A stretch of DNA of 64,000 bases from NCBI GenBank assembly GCA_948144175.1, contig CANXME010002129.1, positions 1 to 64,000 of the forward strand. Direction: 5' to 3'. The position numbers and the translations under genes are program-made. Every line of letters begins with the position of its first letter. Position 1 is the first letter of the stretch. The DNA comes from Closterium sp. NIES-65. Taxonomy: Eukaryota > Streptophyta > Zygnematophyceae > Desmidiales > Closteriaceae. Shown here in pieces: positions 1 to 12,419 of this stretch. Below the pieces are notes generated by a model. It searched no databases, was not told the origin of the DNA, and worked only from the letters and a program-made list of their open reading frames with translations.

Positions 1-1
1 T

Positions 2-3000
2 CTACGGACTCATCCGAAGGCAGAGCTGAGAGCGAGTGGCGAGTAGGCAGAGGAGTGGCCTGAGGCGAGGAGTACGTGAAGCCGAAGGCTGAAGGACCTG
101 CTGCACCATGTGTGACTGAGTCAGGGTAATGGTGCGGCGTGCTCTGTCCCGGGTGATCTGCAAGCCAAAGGTAGCTACGCAGTTCACCCAGGTCTGTGCA
201 CGTGTGGTCTCTTCTGCAGGCGGACTTCACGTAGGCGAGTCCAGCAGTGTAAGCTGTGGAAAAGACCAAGTCGTCGACGTACACGAGGATTTAGAACGGC
301 GGCAGAGAGGTGTCGATGCGCAGAAGAAGAAACAGCAACGGGTCGGCAGTAGAAGGAGCAAACCCAAGTGCCGCCAGCGTAGTCCTCAGTGTGTCGTGCC
401 ACTCACGTGGCGCCCTGGCGGAGACCGAGACTGGACGTCGGAGACTCCACTGGGTGCCAGGAGGAAAAGACCAGTGAAGCCAGGTGGGCAACGCAGCTAG
501 ATCTCCTCGTGCAGGCTCCCCTACAAGAAAGCAGTGCTGAATTCAAGAGAGTGCAGCTCGTAGTCACCGTGAGCAGCTATGTGCAGCAGTACCGAAGAGT
601 GGTCATCTTCGGGGTGGGAGAGAAGGTCTGAAAGTAGTCAACTCCCTGCCGCTGACTGAAGCCACGAGCCACGTAACGCGCCTTGAAGACAGGCGGAGAA
701 CCCGGCGGCCGCTTCACCCTGAAAATCCACATGCCACTGACGATGTGCGCCCCACGCGGGGGAACCTCGTCAACGTAGGTGCCTGTGGACTTCCAGGAAG
801 CCATCTCTGTGTCCATAGCTGCCTACCACTAAGAGGAGTAGGGACCCTCTATCGCCTCTGCGTAAGAGCGCGGAGTCGGGATGTCAAGTGCATACGGGTC
901 TCCCTCAGGGGTAAGCAGTACGGACACGAGATGAGGTGAAGCAGCAGCCAAACACTGGAACTCCTCCTGTCTGTCCTCAAGACGTCCGTGCCAAGGGCAC
1001 ACTCACACCCGACGGACGGAGGACAGACAGACTCAGACTCAGCGACAAGACTAGGAGCGTAGTCGAGACGACAGCGAGCAGCAAGGTCGACGAGCTCGGC
1101 AACTAGGGCAGACGCAGCAGTGGACTCAAAGGAAGGGTCAGTGACGACAGAAGCAAGGAGACGCGTGACAGTAGGACTGGCAGCACAAAGAGAGTCCGAC
1201 TCCGGGTCGGCAAGAGCAGGAAGAGAGGAAGCAGGAGGAGAAGGCAAAGGGGCACGCAGAGGAGCAGTGGACGGACGCAGAGACATCCGGTGCATGCTGG
1301 GGACAGGAGGAGGACGCTGACGCGAACCACGACCACTAGCGCGAGCAGCACGGACAGGCGACGCAGGGCGAGACGGAGGCTCACGACGCTCAGCAAGACC
1401 TCCAGTAGGACCGGTGTAGGGAGAAGGAGCAGGCAGAGGGGAGGCCGGCTGTAACTGTAACTATGGCGGGACAGGCTGTGGACACTCTAAGAAGGCGGAA
1501 GACAAGAACCTGCTGAAGGAGCGGAACGAAGTACGGTCGAGGCCGCGCAGTGACTCCAGACACAGCAAGGACAGCACCAGTACCCCCAGTGGTAGCATCA
1601 GCGTCAGCAGCACCTCCAGCTCCAGTACCCCCAGCAGCTCCAGTAGCACCCCCAGCAGGACCGCCTCCAGGACCGACAGCAGTAGCCTCAGCGCCAACAC
1701 CCTCAGCAGCTCCAGCTCCAGACGTACCTGCAGGCCTAGCAGCTCCTGTACTCCCAGTACGAGCACCTCCGGGACACGCGACACCAGCACCCTTAGTAGC
1801 CGAAGAACCTCCAGCTCCAGCAGCAGGCCTCCAGCGCCGGCCAAACCACTCGCGCAACTCCTGTGGAGAGAGGGGCTCCCGCCGAGACGAAAGCAGCTGG
1901 AGAACCTCCAGGCACAAGTACCGCCAGACGTGACACGAGCAGGCCCCAGCTCCCTTCAGGCCTCCGCACCCCTAGGCGTAGCACCCCCGAGCTTAGCACC
2001 CCCAATCGAAGCACCCTCAGACTCAGCACCCCCAGTCGTAGCACCCCCAGGCGCAGCACCCCCAGGCGTAGCACCCCATGGCTCAGCACCCCCAGGCCTA
2101 GCACCCCCAGTAGTTGCACCCTCAGGCTCAGCACCCCCCAGGCATAGTACCCACACGCTCAGCACCCCCAGAGTCAGCACCCCCCAGGCTCAGCACTCCT
2201 CAGTAGCACCAAAGTCACCAGCAACCTTGACAGGCTCGACTGCGTTCTACATGGGACACACCTGAAGGGGCAGGACCCTGAGGGGGGAGGGGGTCTACCG
2301 GGGGGGGACCTGGCACAAGGAAGAGCGGTGGCGGGGGGAGGGACGGAGTGCGGTAGGGGAAGAGGCGGTATTAGGGGACCGACTCGTCAACGTGACGTCC
2401 TGGGAGGACAGAACACGGCGACAGGTGGGGTGGTAGAACTGCCACCCTAGCGCGTCAGGGGGGAAGCCAAGGAAGACGCAAGGAGCAGCACAAGGGGACA
2501 GCTTGTCCGCAGACAAGTCGCGGACAAACTCCCGATATCCTCAGACCCGGAACGCAGACGCATCGCCAACCTTCCCGGTCCACAGCAAAGCTGGGGAGGT
2601 CTCCGGCATGGAGACCCTGTGGTGAAGGCTGATCTGATGCGCCGCGTACCGAACCGCAAACGACCACAGAAAATGGGGGGGCAGCCGCATGCATCATGGA
2701 CGTACGGGCGACGTCCATGACCATGCCAATGCGGCGCTCAGCAATCCCATTTTGCTGTGGAGAGTCTGGAAGCGTGAAGGTCTGGCGGATGCCTCGTGCA
2801 CGACATTAGGCTCGCAGAAGGCCAGAGGAGAACTCTCCGCCTCTGTCAGAGTGCAGACGCAGAACAGGAAAGTCCGAGCCGAAGCTCCGCCTGAGCTGGA
2901 GACGAGCTGCGCGGATCAGTCGATCAACACCTCAGTGACATCACCCTTGCTGCACAAGGGGAAGACTGTGGTGTAACGCAAGTAGTCGTCAACCACCAGC

Positions 3001-3900
3001 AGGAAGTAGCGCTCATGACCCTGTCCACGGACGCGGGCCGGGCCCCACACGTCCATGTGAAGCGTCTGCAGCGGGGCCTCTGTCGGAGGAAAATGGGAGG
3101 AGTGAGGGGCAGCACGCTGCCGCCCCTCGACGCAGGGGACCCAGGCAGGGGCAGGCCCCGGGGGGAAGGGGAGGGAGGGACCGGGGAAGACCAGAGACAA
3201 GGACACGGGACGCCATGCCTCGGAGACGAGGCAGGGAGGGGTGACGAAGGAGGTGGTGCCAAAGGAGAGTCTCGTGAGACAGGAGGCGATACGAGTAGGG
3301 GGCAGACTCAGGACCAGACCTGGGACGCTACAGCAAACACCTGACCCGACGCAGCTACCCGACCAGACGCAGTGACTGGAGGAAACTCAGTGGTCAGTGT
3401 GTACAGGCTCGACCCTGGTCGACGTGTAAACGTGGCCAAGTGTCGGCCCGTCCGAGCGTCCGTGCAGTGGGTCACCCTTTGGCTCGCAGGAGTGCACTGG
3501 TGAACTCCTCCATCCTGTAGGTCAGCACCACTCACCAAGTTCGTAGAGAACAAGGGGAGGTAAAGACCAGACAGGGTGCCAGAGGGAGCCGCTGGACACG
3601 GGAGGACAGTGGAGAAGTGAGCAAGGACAGGACCCCCAGAGGGGTCTGCCAGAGAGACTGCAACCGGCCGACCAAGCGGCGTGAGTGTGGCGCGGTCTCA
3701 AAAGAAGGAGCGAGAAGCCCCCGAGTCAAGGGTGAAGATGAGGGAGGCCGAAGCTGACGCAGTACCTGAAAGAGCAGACTCACCAGCACCTGAGGAAGTA
3801 GACCGCACTAGCACCTAGAGCAGTAGCATCGCTAGCACATAGAGCAGCAGCCTCACCAGTACCTAGAGCAGCCGTCTCAATGCCCGGGTCGGGCGGGAAA
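2..3900 (-). pseudogene. Element A pol (protease-integrase-RT), degraded
   Basis: Broken copia polyprotein parallel to those of elements B and C. Visible pieces: a protease/pre-integrase part near 3308-3790; the integrase core with the second catalytic Asp near 2850 and the start of the DDE Glu helix near 2700; a Pro/Gly-rich linker near 1390-2250; and RT fragments at 577-816, 291-491 and 2-290. Frames change many times. An in-frame TAA at 291-293 sits four codons before the RT catalytic motif YVDD. The same stop is present in element B at 5980-5982. RNase H is not reached. Confidence 0.85.
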
Positions 3901-4637
3901 CCACGGTAACAGACACCCTCATAACTAATAGTCACCGCATACATGGCAGCAAGAATAGCATCAAAGTCAAGGTCAAAGATAGCTACTCCCGCCCTAGACA
4001 GCTCGCCCCAGCGAGGGATCTCAATGGCCTCAGGGAAACTGGTGACGCCAAGCGTCCATAAGGCGGCCAAAGCAGCGCTGGGTGGAGGTGCGCACCTCCG
4101 CACTGCTCACCCGTGCGGTCGCCGGTGCGTATGACGTAGGTGCACGGACCTGTACCCCCACCCCGCTGGCGTGCAGCGTACCATTCACGGAGCTGCTGAG
4201 GGGGGGGGATGTCACGAGTGCGCTGCTGCTGCTTCTACTGCTGGCGCTGACCATCACCGGAGCCGACCCTCTGCGCAACGCCACCCCGACCAGCTCCGCC
4301 TCCTCCGCCGCCGCCTCCTCCTCCGCCGCCACCTCTGCCACCTCCGCTCCCACCGTCACCGCCGCCGCCGCCTCCGCCTCCACTGCCGCCACCGACACCT
4401 CCATCCCCGCCACCACTCCCACAACCACCCCCACCCCCTCCACTACCTACACCGCCACCTCTGCCACCCCCTGCCAGCCCCTCCAGCGCCCTTGCCCCCC
4501 TTGCCCTTGCCGGTGCGGCGTCTCCCGCTCGGGGCAGACGTAGTGGCCGACCGACTCGAAACCAACGAGGTCGGCCGCAGCAGCAGAGGCAACAGAGGGC
4601 AAAAGAGGGGAGGGGGAACACCCCTCAAAGACGGGGG
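3780..4637 (-). pseudogene. Element A gag, 3' part (Gly-rich region and zinc-like motif)
   Basis: Continuation of the gag begun at 12385, after the element B insertion. It contains a Gly-rich run (about 4235-4500 on the minus strand) followed by a Cys/His segment equivalent to that seen in B and C. Frames 4030-4443, 4443-4628 and 3780-4103 each hold part of the homology, so at least two frameshifts are present. On the plus strand the Gly codons appear as a CCNCCN-rich tract, which gives long spurious Pro/Ser/Thr-rich reading frames. Confidence 0.75.
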
Positions 4638-4642
4638 TGCGA

Positions 4643-4775
4643 TGTGAAGAAAGGAACGTGAATGGATGAACTATGAAATGAAGTGAGTACAAATATGAAA
4701 CCCTAATTGGATTGTACCCTCTATGGGATACCCCACTATAGCCTACAGAAATGAGTAAGCTATAATGTTCTGACA
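4643..4775 (-). repeat. 3' LTR of element B
   Basis: 133 bp. On the plus strand it begins TGTGAAG and ends TTCTGACA, so both strands show TG..CA ends. It differs from 11604-11736 at two positions (A/G near the middle of GGATTG/GGGTTG, and T/C in CCCTCT/CCCCCT). A short G-rich purine tract (TATGGGGGTG on the minus strand, just above 4775) is the likely polypurine primer site. Confidence 0.95.
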
Positions 4776-4986
4776 CACCCCCATAGGCAAAGTGGGGAGA
4801 ACAAGGGGTCACAAGACCAGTCAAGCAAAGCAAAGCAAAGCTCAGGGTGGATCACAAAGTCACCACACATTCCGAGCACAAGTTCAAGGGCCACAAGGCC
4901 AGTTCACATGCAAGATCATATATAAAGATATACAAGAGTCAAGCAAGCAAGAGCAAGAGTATATATAGGTGAAGGTACAAGCAAAG

Positions 4987-7900
4987 TCAAGAAGTGAGCA
5001 AGTGAGGCAAGACAAGCACAAGACCCAGCTGCGTGCAACAACGCTGATGATCACAAGGCGCAAGTGCCTTGGTGAAGACATCAGCAGTGTTGGCCTCAGA
5101 GGCCACGTACGCAAGTCGCAACTGTCCACGCTGTTGTAGCTCACGAGCAAGAAAGTAGCGGAGAGCAATGTGCTTTGTCCTGTGCTCCAGTCGCTGCTCT
5201 CGACACAATGCCAGCATGGCCTTGTTGTCTACGTACAGGACTGGAGGAGAACGAGGCGGCTCTCCAAGGTCGGTCAGCAGGTAGGTGAGCCAGCGTAACT
5301 CCTGTGCAGCCATAGCCCCGGCGTAGATCTCAGCCTCACAACTGGAGCCGAGAACAGAAGACGAGCGGGTAGCCCGCCACGAAACAGAGCCGGAACCAAG
5401 GCTGAAGGTGTAACCTTGTGACAACCGCTGCGTAGCCTGGTCGTCAGCCCAAGAAGCGTCCGCGTGCCCAGTGAGGACCACTGGACTGCGCCCTCCAAGC
5501 ACTAGCCCCATGCCCAACGTACTACACAAGTAGCGCAACACCCTCTTTGCTGCAGCCATGTGCTCTGGTCGGTGTCTCCCAGGAGCAACATAGCGTGCGA
5601 GAATGCTAAGAGGGTATGCAAGGTCAGGTCGTGTGCAGGTCATCAGGTACATGAGGCAGCCAACAAGCTCTGCATACGGGCCACTCGACTCTACGGACTC
5701 ATCCGAAGGCAGAGCTGAGAGCGAGTGGCGAGTAGGCAGAGGAGTGGCCTGAGGCGAGGAGTACGTGAAGCCGAAGCGCTGAAGGACCTGCTGCACCATG
5801 TGTGACTGAGTCAGGGTAATGGTGCGGCGTGCTCTGTCCCGGGTGATCTGCAAGCCAAGGTAGCTGCGCAGTTCACCCAGGTCAGTGCACGTGTGTCTCT
5901 TCTGCAGCTCGGACTTCACGTAGGCGAGTCCAGCAGTGTCAGCTGTGGAAAAGACCAAGTCGTCGACGTACACGAGGATTTAGAACGGCGGCAGAGAGGT
6001 GTCGGTGCGCAGAAACAGCGACGGGTTGGCAGTAGAAGGAGCAAACCCAAGTGCCGCCAGCGTAGTCCTCAGTGTGTCGTGCCACTCACGTGGCGCCTGG
6101 CGGAGACCGTAGACTGGACGCCGGAGACTCCACTGGGTACCAGGAGGGAAAGACCCAGTGAAGCCAGGTGGGCGACGCAGCCAGATCTCCTCGTGCAAGC
6201 TGCCCTACAAGAAAGCTGTGCTGAAGTCGAGAAAGTGCAGCTCGTAGTCACGGTGAGCAGCAACGTGCAGCAGTACCCGAAGAGTGGTCATCTTCGGGGT
6301 GGGGGAGAAGGTCTGAAAGTAGTCAACCCCCTGCCGGTGACTGAAGCCACGAGCCACGTAACGCGCCTTGAAGACAGGCGGAGAACCCGGTGGCCGCTTC
6401 ACCCTGAAGATCCACATGCCACTGACTATGTTCGCCCCAGGAGGGGGAACAGCGTCAACGTAGGTGCCTGTGGACTTCATGGAAGCCATCTCTGCATCCA
6501 TAGCTGCCTGCCACTGAGAGGAGTAGGGACCCTCTATCGCCTCCGCGTAAGAGCGCGGAGTCGGGATGTCAAGTGCATCCGGGTCTCCCTCAGGGGCTAG
6601 CAGTACAGACGCGAGATGAGGTGAAGCGGCGGCCAGACACTGGAACTCCTCCTGCGTGTCCTCAAGGACGTCCGTGCCAAGGGCACACTCACCCCGACGG
6701 ACGGAGGACAGGCCGACTCAGACTCAGCGACAAGACTAACAGCGTAGTCTAGACGACAGCGCGCAGCAAAGTCGACGAGCTCAGTGACAAGGGCAGACGC
6801 AGCAGAAGACTCGAAAGCAGGGTCAGAGACAGCAGTAGCAAGGAGACGCGTGACAGTAGGACTGGCAGCACGAAGAGAGTCCGACTCCGGGTCGGCAAGA
6901 GCAGGAAGAGAGGAAGCAGGAGAAGGCAAAGGGGCACGCAGAGGAGCAGTGGACGGACGCAGAGACATCCGGTGCGTGCTAGGGATAGGAGGAGGACGCT
7001 GGCGCGAACCGCGACCACTAGTGCGCGCAGGATGAACAGGCGACGCAGGACGAGACGCAGGCTCACGACGCTCAGTAAGACCTCCAGTCGGACCAGCGTA
7101 GGGAGAAGGAGCAGGCAAAGGGGAGGCAGGCTGTAGCTGTGACTGTGACGAGACAGGCTGAGGACCCTCTACGGGAGGAGGAGGAGGACCAGGAGAAGGT
7201 GTAAGACCAAGAACCTGCTGCAGGAGCGGAACGAAATACGGTCGGGGCCGCGTGGCGACGCCAGAAACAGCAGGGACAGCACTAGTACCCCCAGCAGGAG
7301 TACCCGCTCCAGCAGCACCTCCAGCAGCTCCAGAACCTCCAGCAGCACCCCAAGGAGCACTGCCAGCCGGACCGCCAGCGGTACTCTCAGCGCCAACTCC
7401 CTCAGCAGCACCAGCTCCAGGAGAACCCTCAGACCCAGCAGCTCCAGCACCCACAGTACGAGCACCTCCGGGACGCTCGGCAGCAGCACCCTCTGCAGCC
7501 GAAGAAACTCCAGCACCAGCAGCACGCCTCCAGCGCCGGGCAAACCACTCACGCAGCTCCTGTGGGGAGAGTGGCTCTCGGCGAGACGAAGCACCTCCAG
7601 GCGGAGCACCCCCAGTCTCAGCACCCCCAGGCTCAGCACCCCCAGGCCCACCACCCCCAGGCTCAGCACCCCCAGACTCAGTACCCCCAGGCTCAGCACC
7701 CCCAGGCCCAGCACCCCCAGGCTCAGCACCCCCAGACGCAGTACCCCCAAGCTCAGCACCCCCAGACTCAACACCCCCAGGCTTAGGACCTCCACACTCC
7801 GCACCCCCAGGCTCAGCACCCCCAAGTGTAGCACCTCCAGGCTCAGCACCCCCAGGCTCAGCTCCTGCAGCAGCACTAGAGTCACCAGTGACCTCGACAG

Positions 7901-9452
7901 GCTCGACCGCGTCTACCTGGGACACACCTGAAGGGGCAGGACCCTGAGGGGGGAGGGGCGGAGTGCGGTAGGGGAAGAGGCGGTAGTAGGGTACCGACTC
8001 GTCGAACGTGACGTCCTGGGAGGACAGAACACGTCGAGAGGTGGGGTGGTAGAACTGCCACCCAGGGGCGTCGGGGGGGAACCCCAGGAAGACGCAGGGA
8101 GCAGCGCGAGGGGACAGCTTGTCCGCAGACAAGTCGCGGACAAACGCCCGAGATCCCCAGACCCGGAACGCCGACGCATCGCCAACCTTCCCTGTCCACA
8201 GCAGGGCTGGGGAGGTCTCCGGCCTGGAGACCCTGGGGTAGAGGTTGATCTGATGCGTCGCGTACCTGACCGCAAACGGCCACAGAAAATGGGGGGCAGC
8301 CGCATGCATCATAGACGTACGAGCGACGTCCATGACCATGCCAATGCGGCGCTCTGCAATCCCATTTTGCTGCGGGGAGTCCGGAAGCGTGAAGGTCTGG
8401 CAGATGCCTCGCGCACGACAGTAGGCACGCAGAAGGCCAGAGGAGAACTCTCCGCCTCTGTCCGAGTGCAGACGGAACACAGGAAAGTTCGAGCCAAAGC
8501 TCTGAATGAGCTGGAGACGAGCTGCGCGGATCCAGTCGATCAGCACCTCAGTGACATCACCCTTGCTGCGCAAGGGGAAGACTGTGGTGTAACGCGAGTA
8601 GTCGTCAACCACCAACAGGAAGTAGCGCTCGTGACCGAGTCCACAGACGCGGGCAGGGCCCCACACGTCCATGTGAAGCGTCTGCAACGGAGCCTCTGTC
8701 GGAGGAAACTGGGAGGAGTGAGGGGCAGCACGCTGGCGCCCCTCGACACAGGGGACACAGGCAGGGCCAGGGCCCTGAGGAAGGGGAGGGAGGGACCGGG
8801 GGAGACCAGACACAAGAAGACGGGAGGCCATGCCTCTGAGCCGAAGCAGAGAGGGGTGGCCAAGGCGGTGGTGCCAGAGGAGGGTCTCGTGAGACAGACG
8901 GCGACACGAACAGGGGGCAGACTCAGGACCAGACCTGGACGCTGCAGCAAACACCTGACCAGACGAAGGGACTCTACCTAACTCAGCACCTGGAGGAGAA
9001 GCAGTGGTCAGTGTGTACAGGCTCGACCCTGGCTGACGTGTAAACGTAGCCAGGTGACGACCCGTGCTAGCCTCTGTGCAGTGCGTCACTCGCTGACGAG
9101 CAGGGGTGAACTGGTGGACTCCTGCATCCTGTAGGTCAGCACCACTCACCAAGTTCGTAGAGAACGAGGGGAGGTAGAGACCAGACAGGGTGCCAGAGGG
9201 AGCCGCCGGACACGGGAGGACTGTGGAGAAGCGAAACAGGACAGGACCCCCAGAGGGGTCAGCCAGGGAAACCGCAACCGGCTGACTAAGCGGCGTGAGT
9301 GTGGTGCGGTCCCGAAAGAAAGAGCGAGACGCTCCAGAGTCAAGAGTGAAGGTGTGGGAGGCCGAAGCCGACGCAAGTACCTGAGAGCGCAGACGCACTA
9401 GTACCTTAGAGAGCAGCCTCACCAGCACCTGAGAGCACAGACGCACTGGCAC
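4987..9452 (-). pseudogene. Element B pol polyprotein (protease-integrase-RT-RNase H)
   Basis: Minus-strand copia polyprotein. A long frame, 9452 to 6597, holds the aspartic protease motif LDSGAS, the HHCC-type pre-integrase stretch (LLWHHRLGHPS), and the DDE integrase core (MDVWGP; HSDRGGEF; QQNGIAERR). It is followed by a linker of Gly-Gly-Ala-Glu-Pro-like repeats and the motif PLSPQELREWFARRW. RT continues in other frames (6501-6205, 6198-5980) and RT/RNase H in 5973-4987, with YVDD at the catalytic site and the RNase H motifs HADASW and SCEAE. Disruptions: a frameshift near 6690, a frameshift near 6200, and TAA at 5980-5982 just before ILVYVDD. Confidence 0.9.
7600..7870 (-). repeat. 15-bp coding repeat in the integrase-RT linker of B
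   Basis: About 17 tandem copies of a 15-bp unit (plus strand: GCACCCCCAGGCTCA and variants) encode Gly-Gly-Ala-Glu-Pro-like pentads on the minus strand. The unit is a multiple of three, so the frame survives expansion. Element A (about 1960-2200) and element C (about 18250-18720) carry diverged versions at the same place in the polyprotein. Confidence 0.9.
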
Positions 9453-10920
9453 CTAGAGCAGAAGCCTCACCGGCACCTGGAGCAGCAGTACCAATGCCCG
9501 GGTCGGGCGGGAAACACCGGTAACAGTCACCCTCATCACTAATGGTCACAGCATACATGGCAGCAAGGATAGCATCAAAGTCAAGATCAAAGATAGCTAC
9601 ACCAGCCCTAGACAGCTCTCCCCAGCGGGGGATCTCCGCGGCCTCCGGGAACTGCTGGCGCCAAGCGTCCGTCAGGCGGCCAAAGCAGCGCTGGGCGGTG
9701 TGGGTGCCCCCACACTGCTCTCCCGCGCGGTCGCCAGTGCGAAGAACGTAGGTGCAGGGACCAAAACCCCCACCGCGCTGACGCTGCGTGTACCACTCAC
9801 GGAGCTGCTGAGGGGTGGGGACGTCGCGAGAACGCTGCTGCTGCTGCTGCTAATGCTGGCGCTGACCTCCCCCAGTGCTGCTCCGCTGCGAAGCTCCACT
9901 CCGACCACCTCCACCACCGCCACCCCCGCCTCCGCCTCCACCGCCCCCGCCTCCGCCTCCACCGCCGCCACCTCCGCCACCTCCGCTACCACCGCCACCG
10001 CCGCCGCCACCCCCGCCTCCACTGCCGCCACTAGCACCCCCACCCCCGCTACCACCTCCACCGCCACCCCCACTCCCTCCGCCGCCTCCACCTCCACCTC
10101 CACCGCCCCCACTGGCCCCACCCGCTCCCTTGCCCCCCTTGCCCTTGCCAGAGCGGCGTCTCCCGCTAGGGGCAGACGCCGCACCGACCGACTCGAGACC
10201 AACGAGGTCGGCCGCAGCGGCAGAGGCGACAGAGGGCAGGAGAGGGGAAGGAGAACACCCCTCAAAGATGGGGGCGCGGGGGTCACCTCGAGAGGCTCCT
10301 ACAGCGACTATGCTCTTCTCTGCTGCAAGGAGGGCCTTCTCTAGGCTCTCGACTGTGAGGGTGGTGGGACAGACCGCGAGGAAGTGGTCCCGGACTACAC
10401 AAAGGGAGTCAGGGAGGCGAGTGACTAAGAAGTAGAGAGTGATGTACATGGGGGGGGGTTCTTGGCGCAGAAGTCAGCAGGAAGCGCAGCGCGGTAGCGA
10501 GTGTCACTAGTGCGGAGGTGCGTGATGAGATCAGCGACAGTGGGAAAGGCGGCAAGGTCAGGGAAGAGGAAGGGGAGCATGAGGCGGCTCAGTGCAGCAG
10601 TGGCAGGGGAGGAGTAGCGCGCAACTACAGTGTCGTACAAGGTCTGAGCACTCTTGTACTGGCTAAAGTGCGCTGCGCTCAGCGGTAGGCAGGTGGCGAC
10701 GCACAGCAAGACGTGCAGCAGCATCGCGCGTGGCCCACTGAGAGCGAACAGTGGCGTCAGCATCAGCAGCAGGGGCAGGGACGGCGCCAGAGGTGAGGTC
10801 AAAGAGAGACAGACCGTCCGTCCTATCGCACTGTAAAAACAGCTGCATGTCGTCGAGCCAGACCTCAAAGTCAATGGCTCGACCCTCAGCGTCAAAAGCG
10901 AGGACACTGGGTGTAGCCAT
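9453..10920 (-). pseudogene. Element B gag (Gly-rich, frameshifted)
   Basis: Gag begins with ATG at 10918-10920 (MATPSVLAFDAEGRAIDF...). The N-terminal part resembles the UBN2/retrotran_gag-like region of copia gags. The frame breaks near 10670, and again at a C-run near 10450 where B has 9 G on the plus strand and A has 13. A long Gly-rich stretch lies at about 9880-10140. Downstream are a PQQLREWY motif and a Cys/His segment (C-x-Y...G-x2-C...H-x4-C) in place of a classic CCHC knuckle. It then leads into the protease frame. Confidence 0.8.
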
Positions 10921-10989
10921 GACGACGACAGCGCAGCAGTGCAAGCAGTAGGGGAAGGGTACGTAGTGACAGCGGTGCAGTGCTCACCG

Positions 10990-11560
10990 GGCAAAGCAGG
11001 TCGGGCGGCTCGGGAGGAAGGTCGCCTGGCGACTCGGCGGCTAGGCTCCTGGGCGGCTCGGCTCCCGGGCGGCTCGACTGCTGCTGGGCGGCTCGGCTGC
11101 TGCTGGGCGGCTCGGCGGCTGCAGGGCGGCTCGGCTGCTCCTGGGCGGCTCGGCTGCTGGTGGGCGGCTCGGCTGCTGCTGGGCGGCTCGGCGGCTCCTG
11201 GGTGGCTCGGCGGCTCCTGGGCGGCGCGGCGGCTCGGCTGCTGCTGGGCGGCTTGGCTGCCGCTGGGCCGCGAAGGTAGGGCGGCCGGGCCGCGAAGGTA
11301 GGGCGGCGGACGGCCGCAGGTAGGGCGGCGGGTGGGCCGCAGGTAGGGCGGCGGGTGGGCCGCAGATAGGGCGGCGGGTGGGCCGCAGGTAGGGCGGCGG
11401 GACGGCCGCAGGTAGGGCGGCGGACGGCCGCAGGTGGGGCGGCGGTGCCGCGACTAAGAAGCGGCGGGGCCGCGAGGAGGAGGCGGCGGGGCCGCGAAGG
11501 AAAAGGGCGACTCGGAGGGTCGCTAAAGAAAAGGCGCGCGCCTCGGGCGCGCTTAGGTGG
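10990..11560 (-). repeat. GC-rich repeat leader of element B
   Basis: Between the primer binding site and gag lies a non-coding, very GC-rich leader made of short repeats (GGGCGGCTCGGCTGCTG-like on the plus strand, then GTAGGGCGGCGG-like). No conserved frame is visible. Leaders of the same style occur in A, C and E at the same position. Confidence 0.8.
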
Positions 11561-11603
11561 GCCCTAAAGAACAGTCCCTAGGATGGGACCTGCTCTGATT
11601 CCA

Positions 11604-11736
11604 TGTGAAGAAAGGAACGTGAATGGATGAACTATGAAATGAAGTGAGTACAAATATGAAACCCTAATTGGGTTGTACCCCCTATGGGATACCCCACTAT
11701 AGCCTACAGAAATGAGTAAGCTATAATGTTCTGACA
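11604..11736 (-). repeat. 5' LTR of element B with adjacent primer binding site
   Basis: 133-bp LTR, the partner of 4643-4775. In transcript orientation it ends CACA and is followed at once (11603 downward) by the primer binding site. The tRNA-type site confirms that this is the 5' LTR of a minus-strand element. Confidence 0.95.
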
Positions 11737-11741
11737 TGCGA

Positions 11742-12385
11742 GGGTCACCACGAGAGGCTCCTACAGCGACTATGCTCTTCTCTGCTGCTAGGAGGGACTT
11801 CTCGAGGAGGTCAACGGTGAGAGTGGTGGGGCAAATTGAGAGGAAGTGGTCCCTGACTACGCGGAGAGAGTCAGGGAGCCGGGCAACTACGTAGTAGAGG
11901 GTGATGTACATGGGGGGGGGGGGGTTCTTGGCGCAGAACTCAGCAGGAAGCGCAATGTTGTAGCGAGTGTCACTAGTGCAGAGGTGCGTAATAAGGTCAG
12001 TGACTGTGGGAAAGGCAGCAAGGTCATGAAAGAGGTACGGTAGCATGAGGCGGCTCAGTGCAGCAGTGGCAGGGGAGGAGTAGCATGCAACTATAGCGTC
12101 GTACAAGGTCTGAGCACTCTTGTACTGGTTAAAGTGCGCACGCTCAGAGGTAGGCAGGTGGCGATGCACAGCAAGACGTGCAGCAGCATCGCGTGTGGCC
12201 CACTGTGAGTGAACAGTGGCGTCAGCATCAGCAGCAGGGGCAGGAGAGGCGCCAGAATTGAGGTCAAAGAGGGAGAGATTGTCTGCCCTATCGCACTGTA
12301 GGAAAAGCTGCAGGTCATCTACCCAGACGTCGAAGTCAATGGCCCGACCCTCAGCGTCAAAAGCGATGACAGTAGGGGTAGCCAT
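11742..12385 (-). pseudogene. Element A gag, 5' part (interrupted by B)
   Basis: Starts with ATG at 12383-12385 (MATPTVIAFDAEGR...) and is open for about 215 codons until it meets the LTR of element B at 11736. It is more intact than the gag of B: no frameshift is seen here, and the C-run that is broken in B is in frame. The remainder is at 4637 and below. The interruption falls after a conserved segment reading AVGASRGDPR. Confidence 0.88.
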
Positions 12386-12419
12386 GACAGTAGTAGACTA
12401 GCAGTGCGGACAGTAGGGT

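Larger units (their letters stand above)
1..4642 (-). mobile_element. Ty1/copia element A, left (3') portion, cut by window edge
   Basis: Older copia retrotransposon on the minus strand, split by insertion of element B. This segment holds, from high to low coordinates, the 3' part of gag, protease, integrase, linker and RT, and runs off the left edge before RNase H ends. The other portion lies at 11737-13493. Gag sequence stops at 4642 and resumes at 11737, and TGCGA is duplicated at 4638-4642 and 11737-11741, so the two pieces were once continuous. The reading frame is broken repeatedly, so the copy is dead. Its 3' LTR is outside the window. Confidence 0.93.
4643..11736 (-). mobile_element. 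Ty1/copia element B, complete, nested in A
   Basis: A 7094-bp element bounded by two 133-bp LTRs that differ at 2 positions, flanked by the TSD TGCGA (4638-4642 and 11737-11741). Next to the 5' LTR is a primer binding site starting TGGAATCAGAGCAGGT (just below 11604), matching the usual initiator tRNA-Met type with one change. Order on the minus strand: 5' LTR, GC-rich leader, gag, protease, integrase, repeat linker, RT, RNase H, 3' LTR. It inserted into the gag of element A, which gives the relative age of the two. Confidence 0.96.

Noticed and set aside
9875-10435. Poly-proline frame on the plus strand
   Set aside because: It is the complement of the Gly-rich gag region of element B. Frames on the opposite strand match copia gag.
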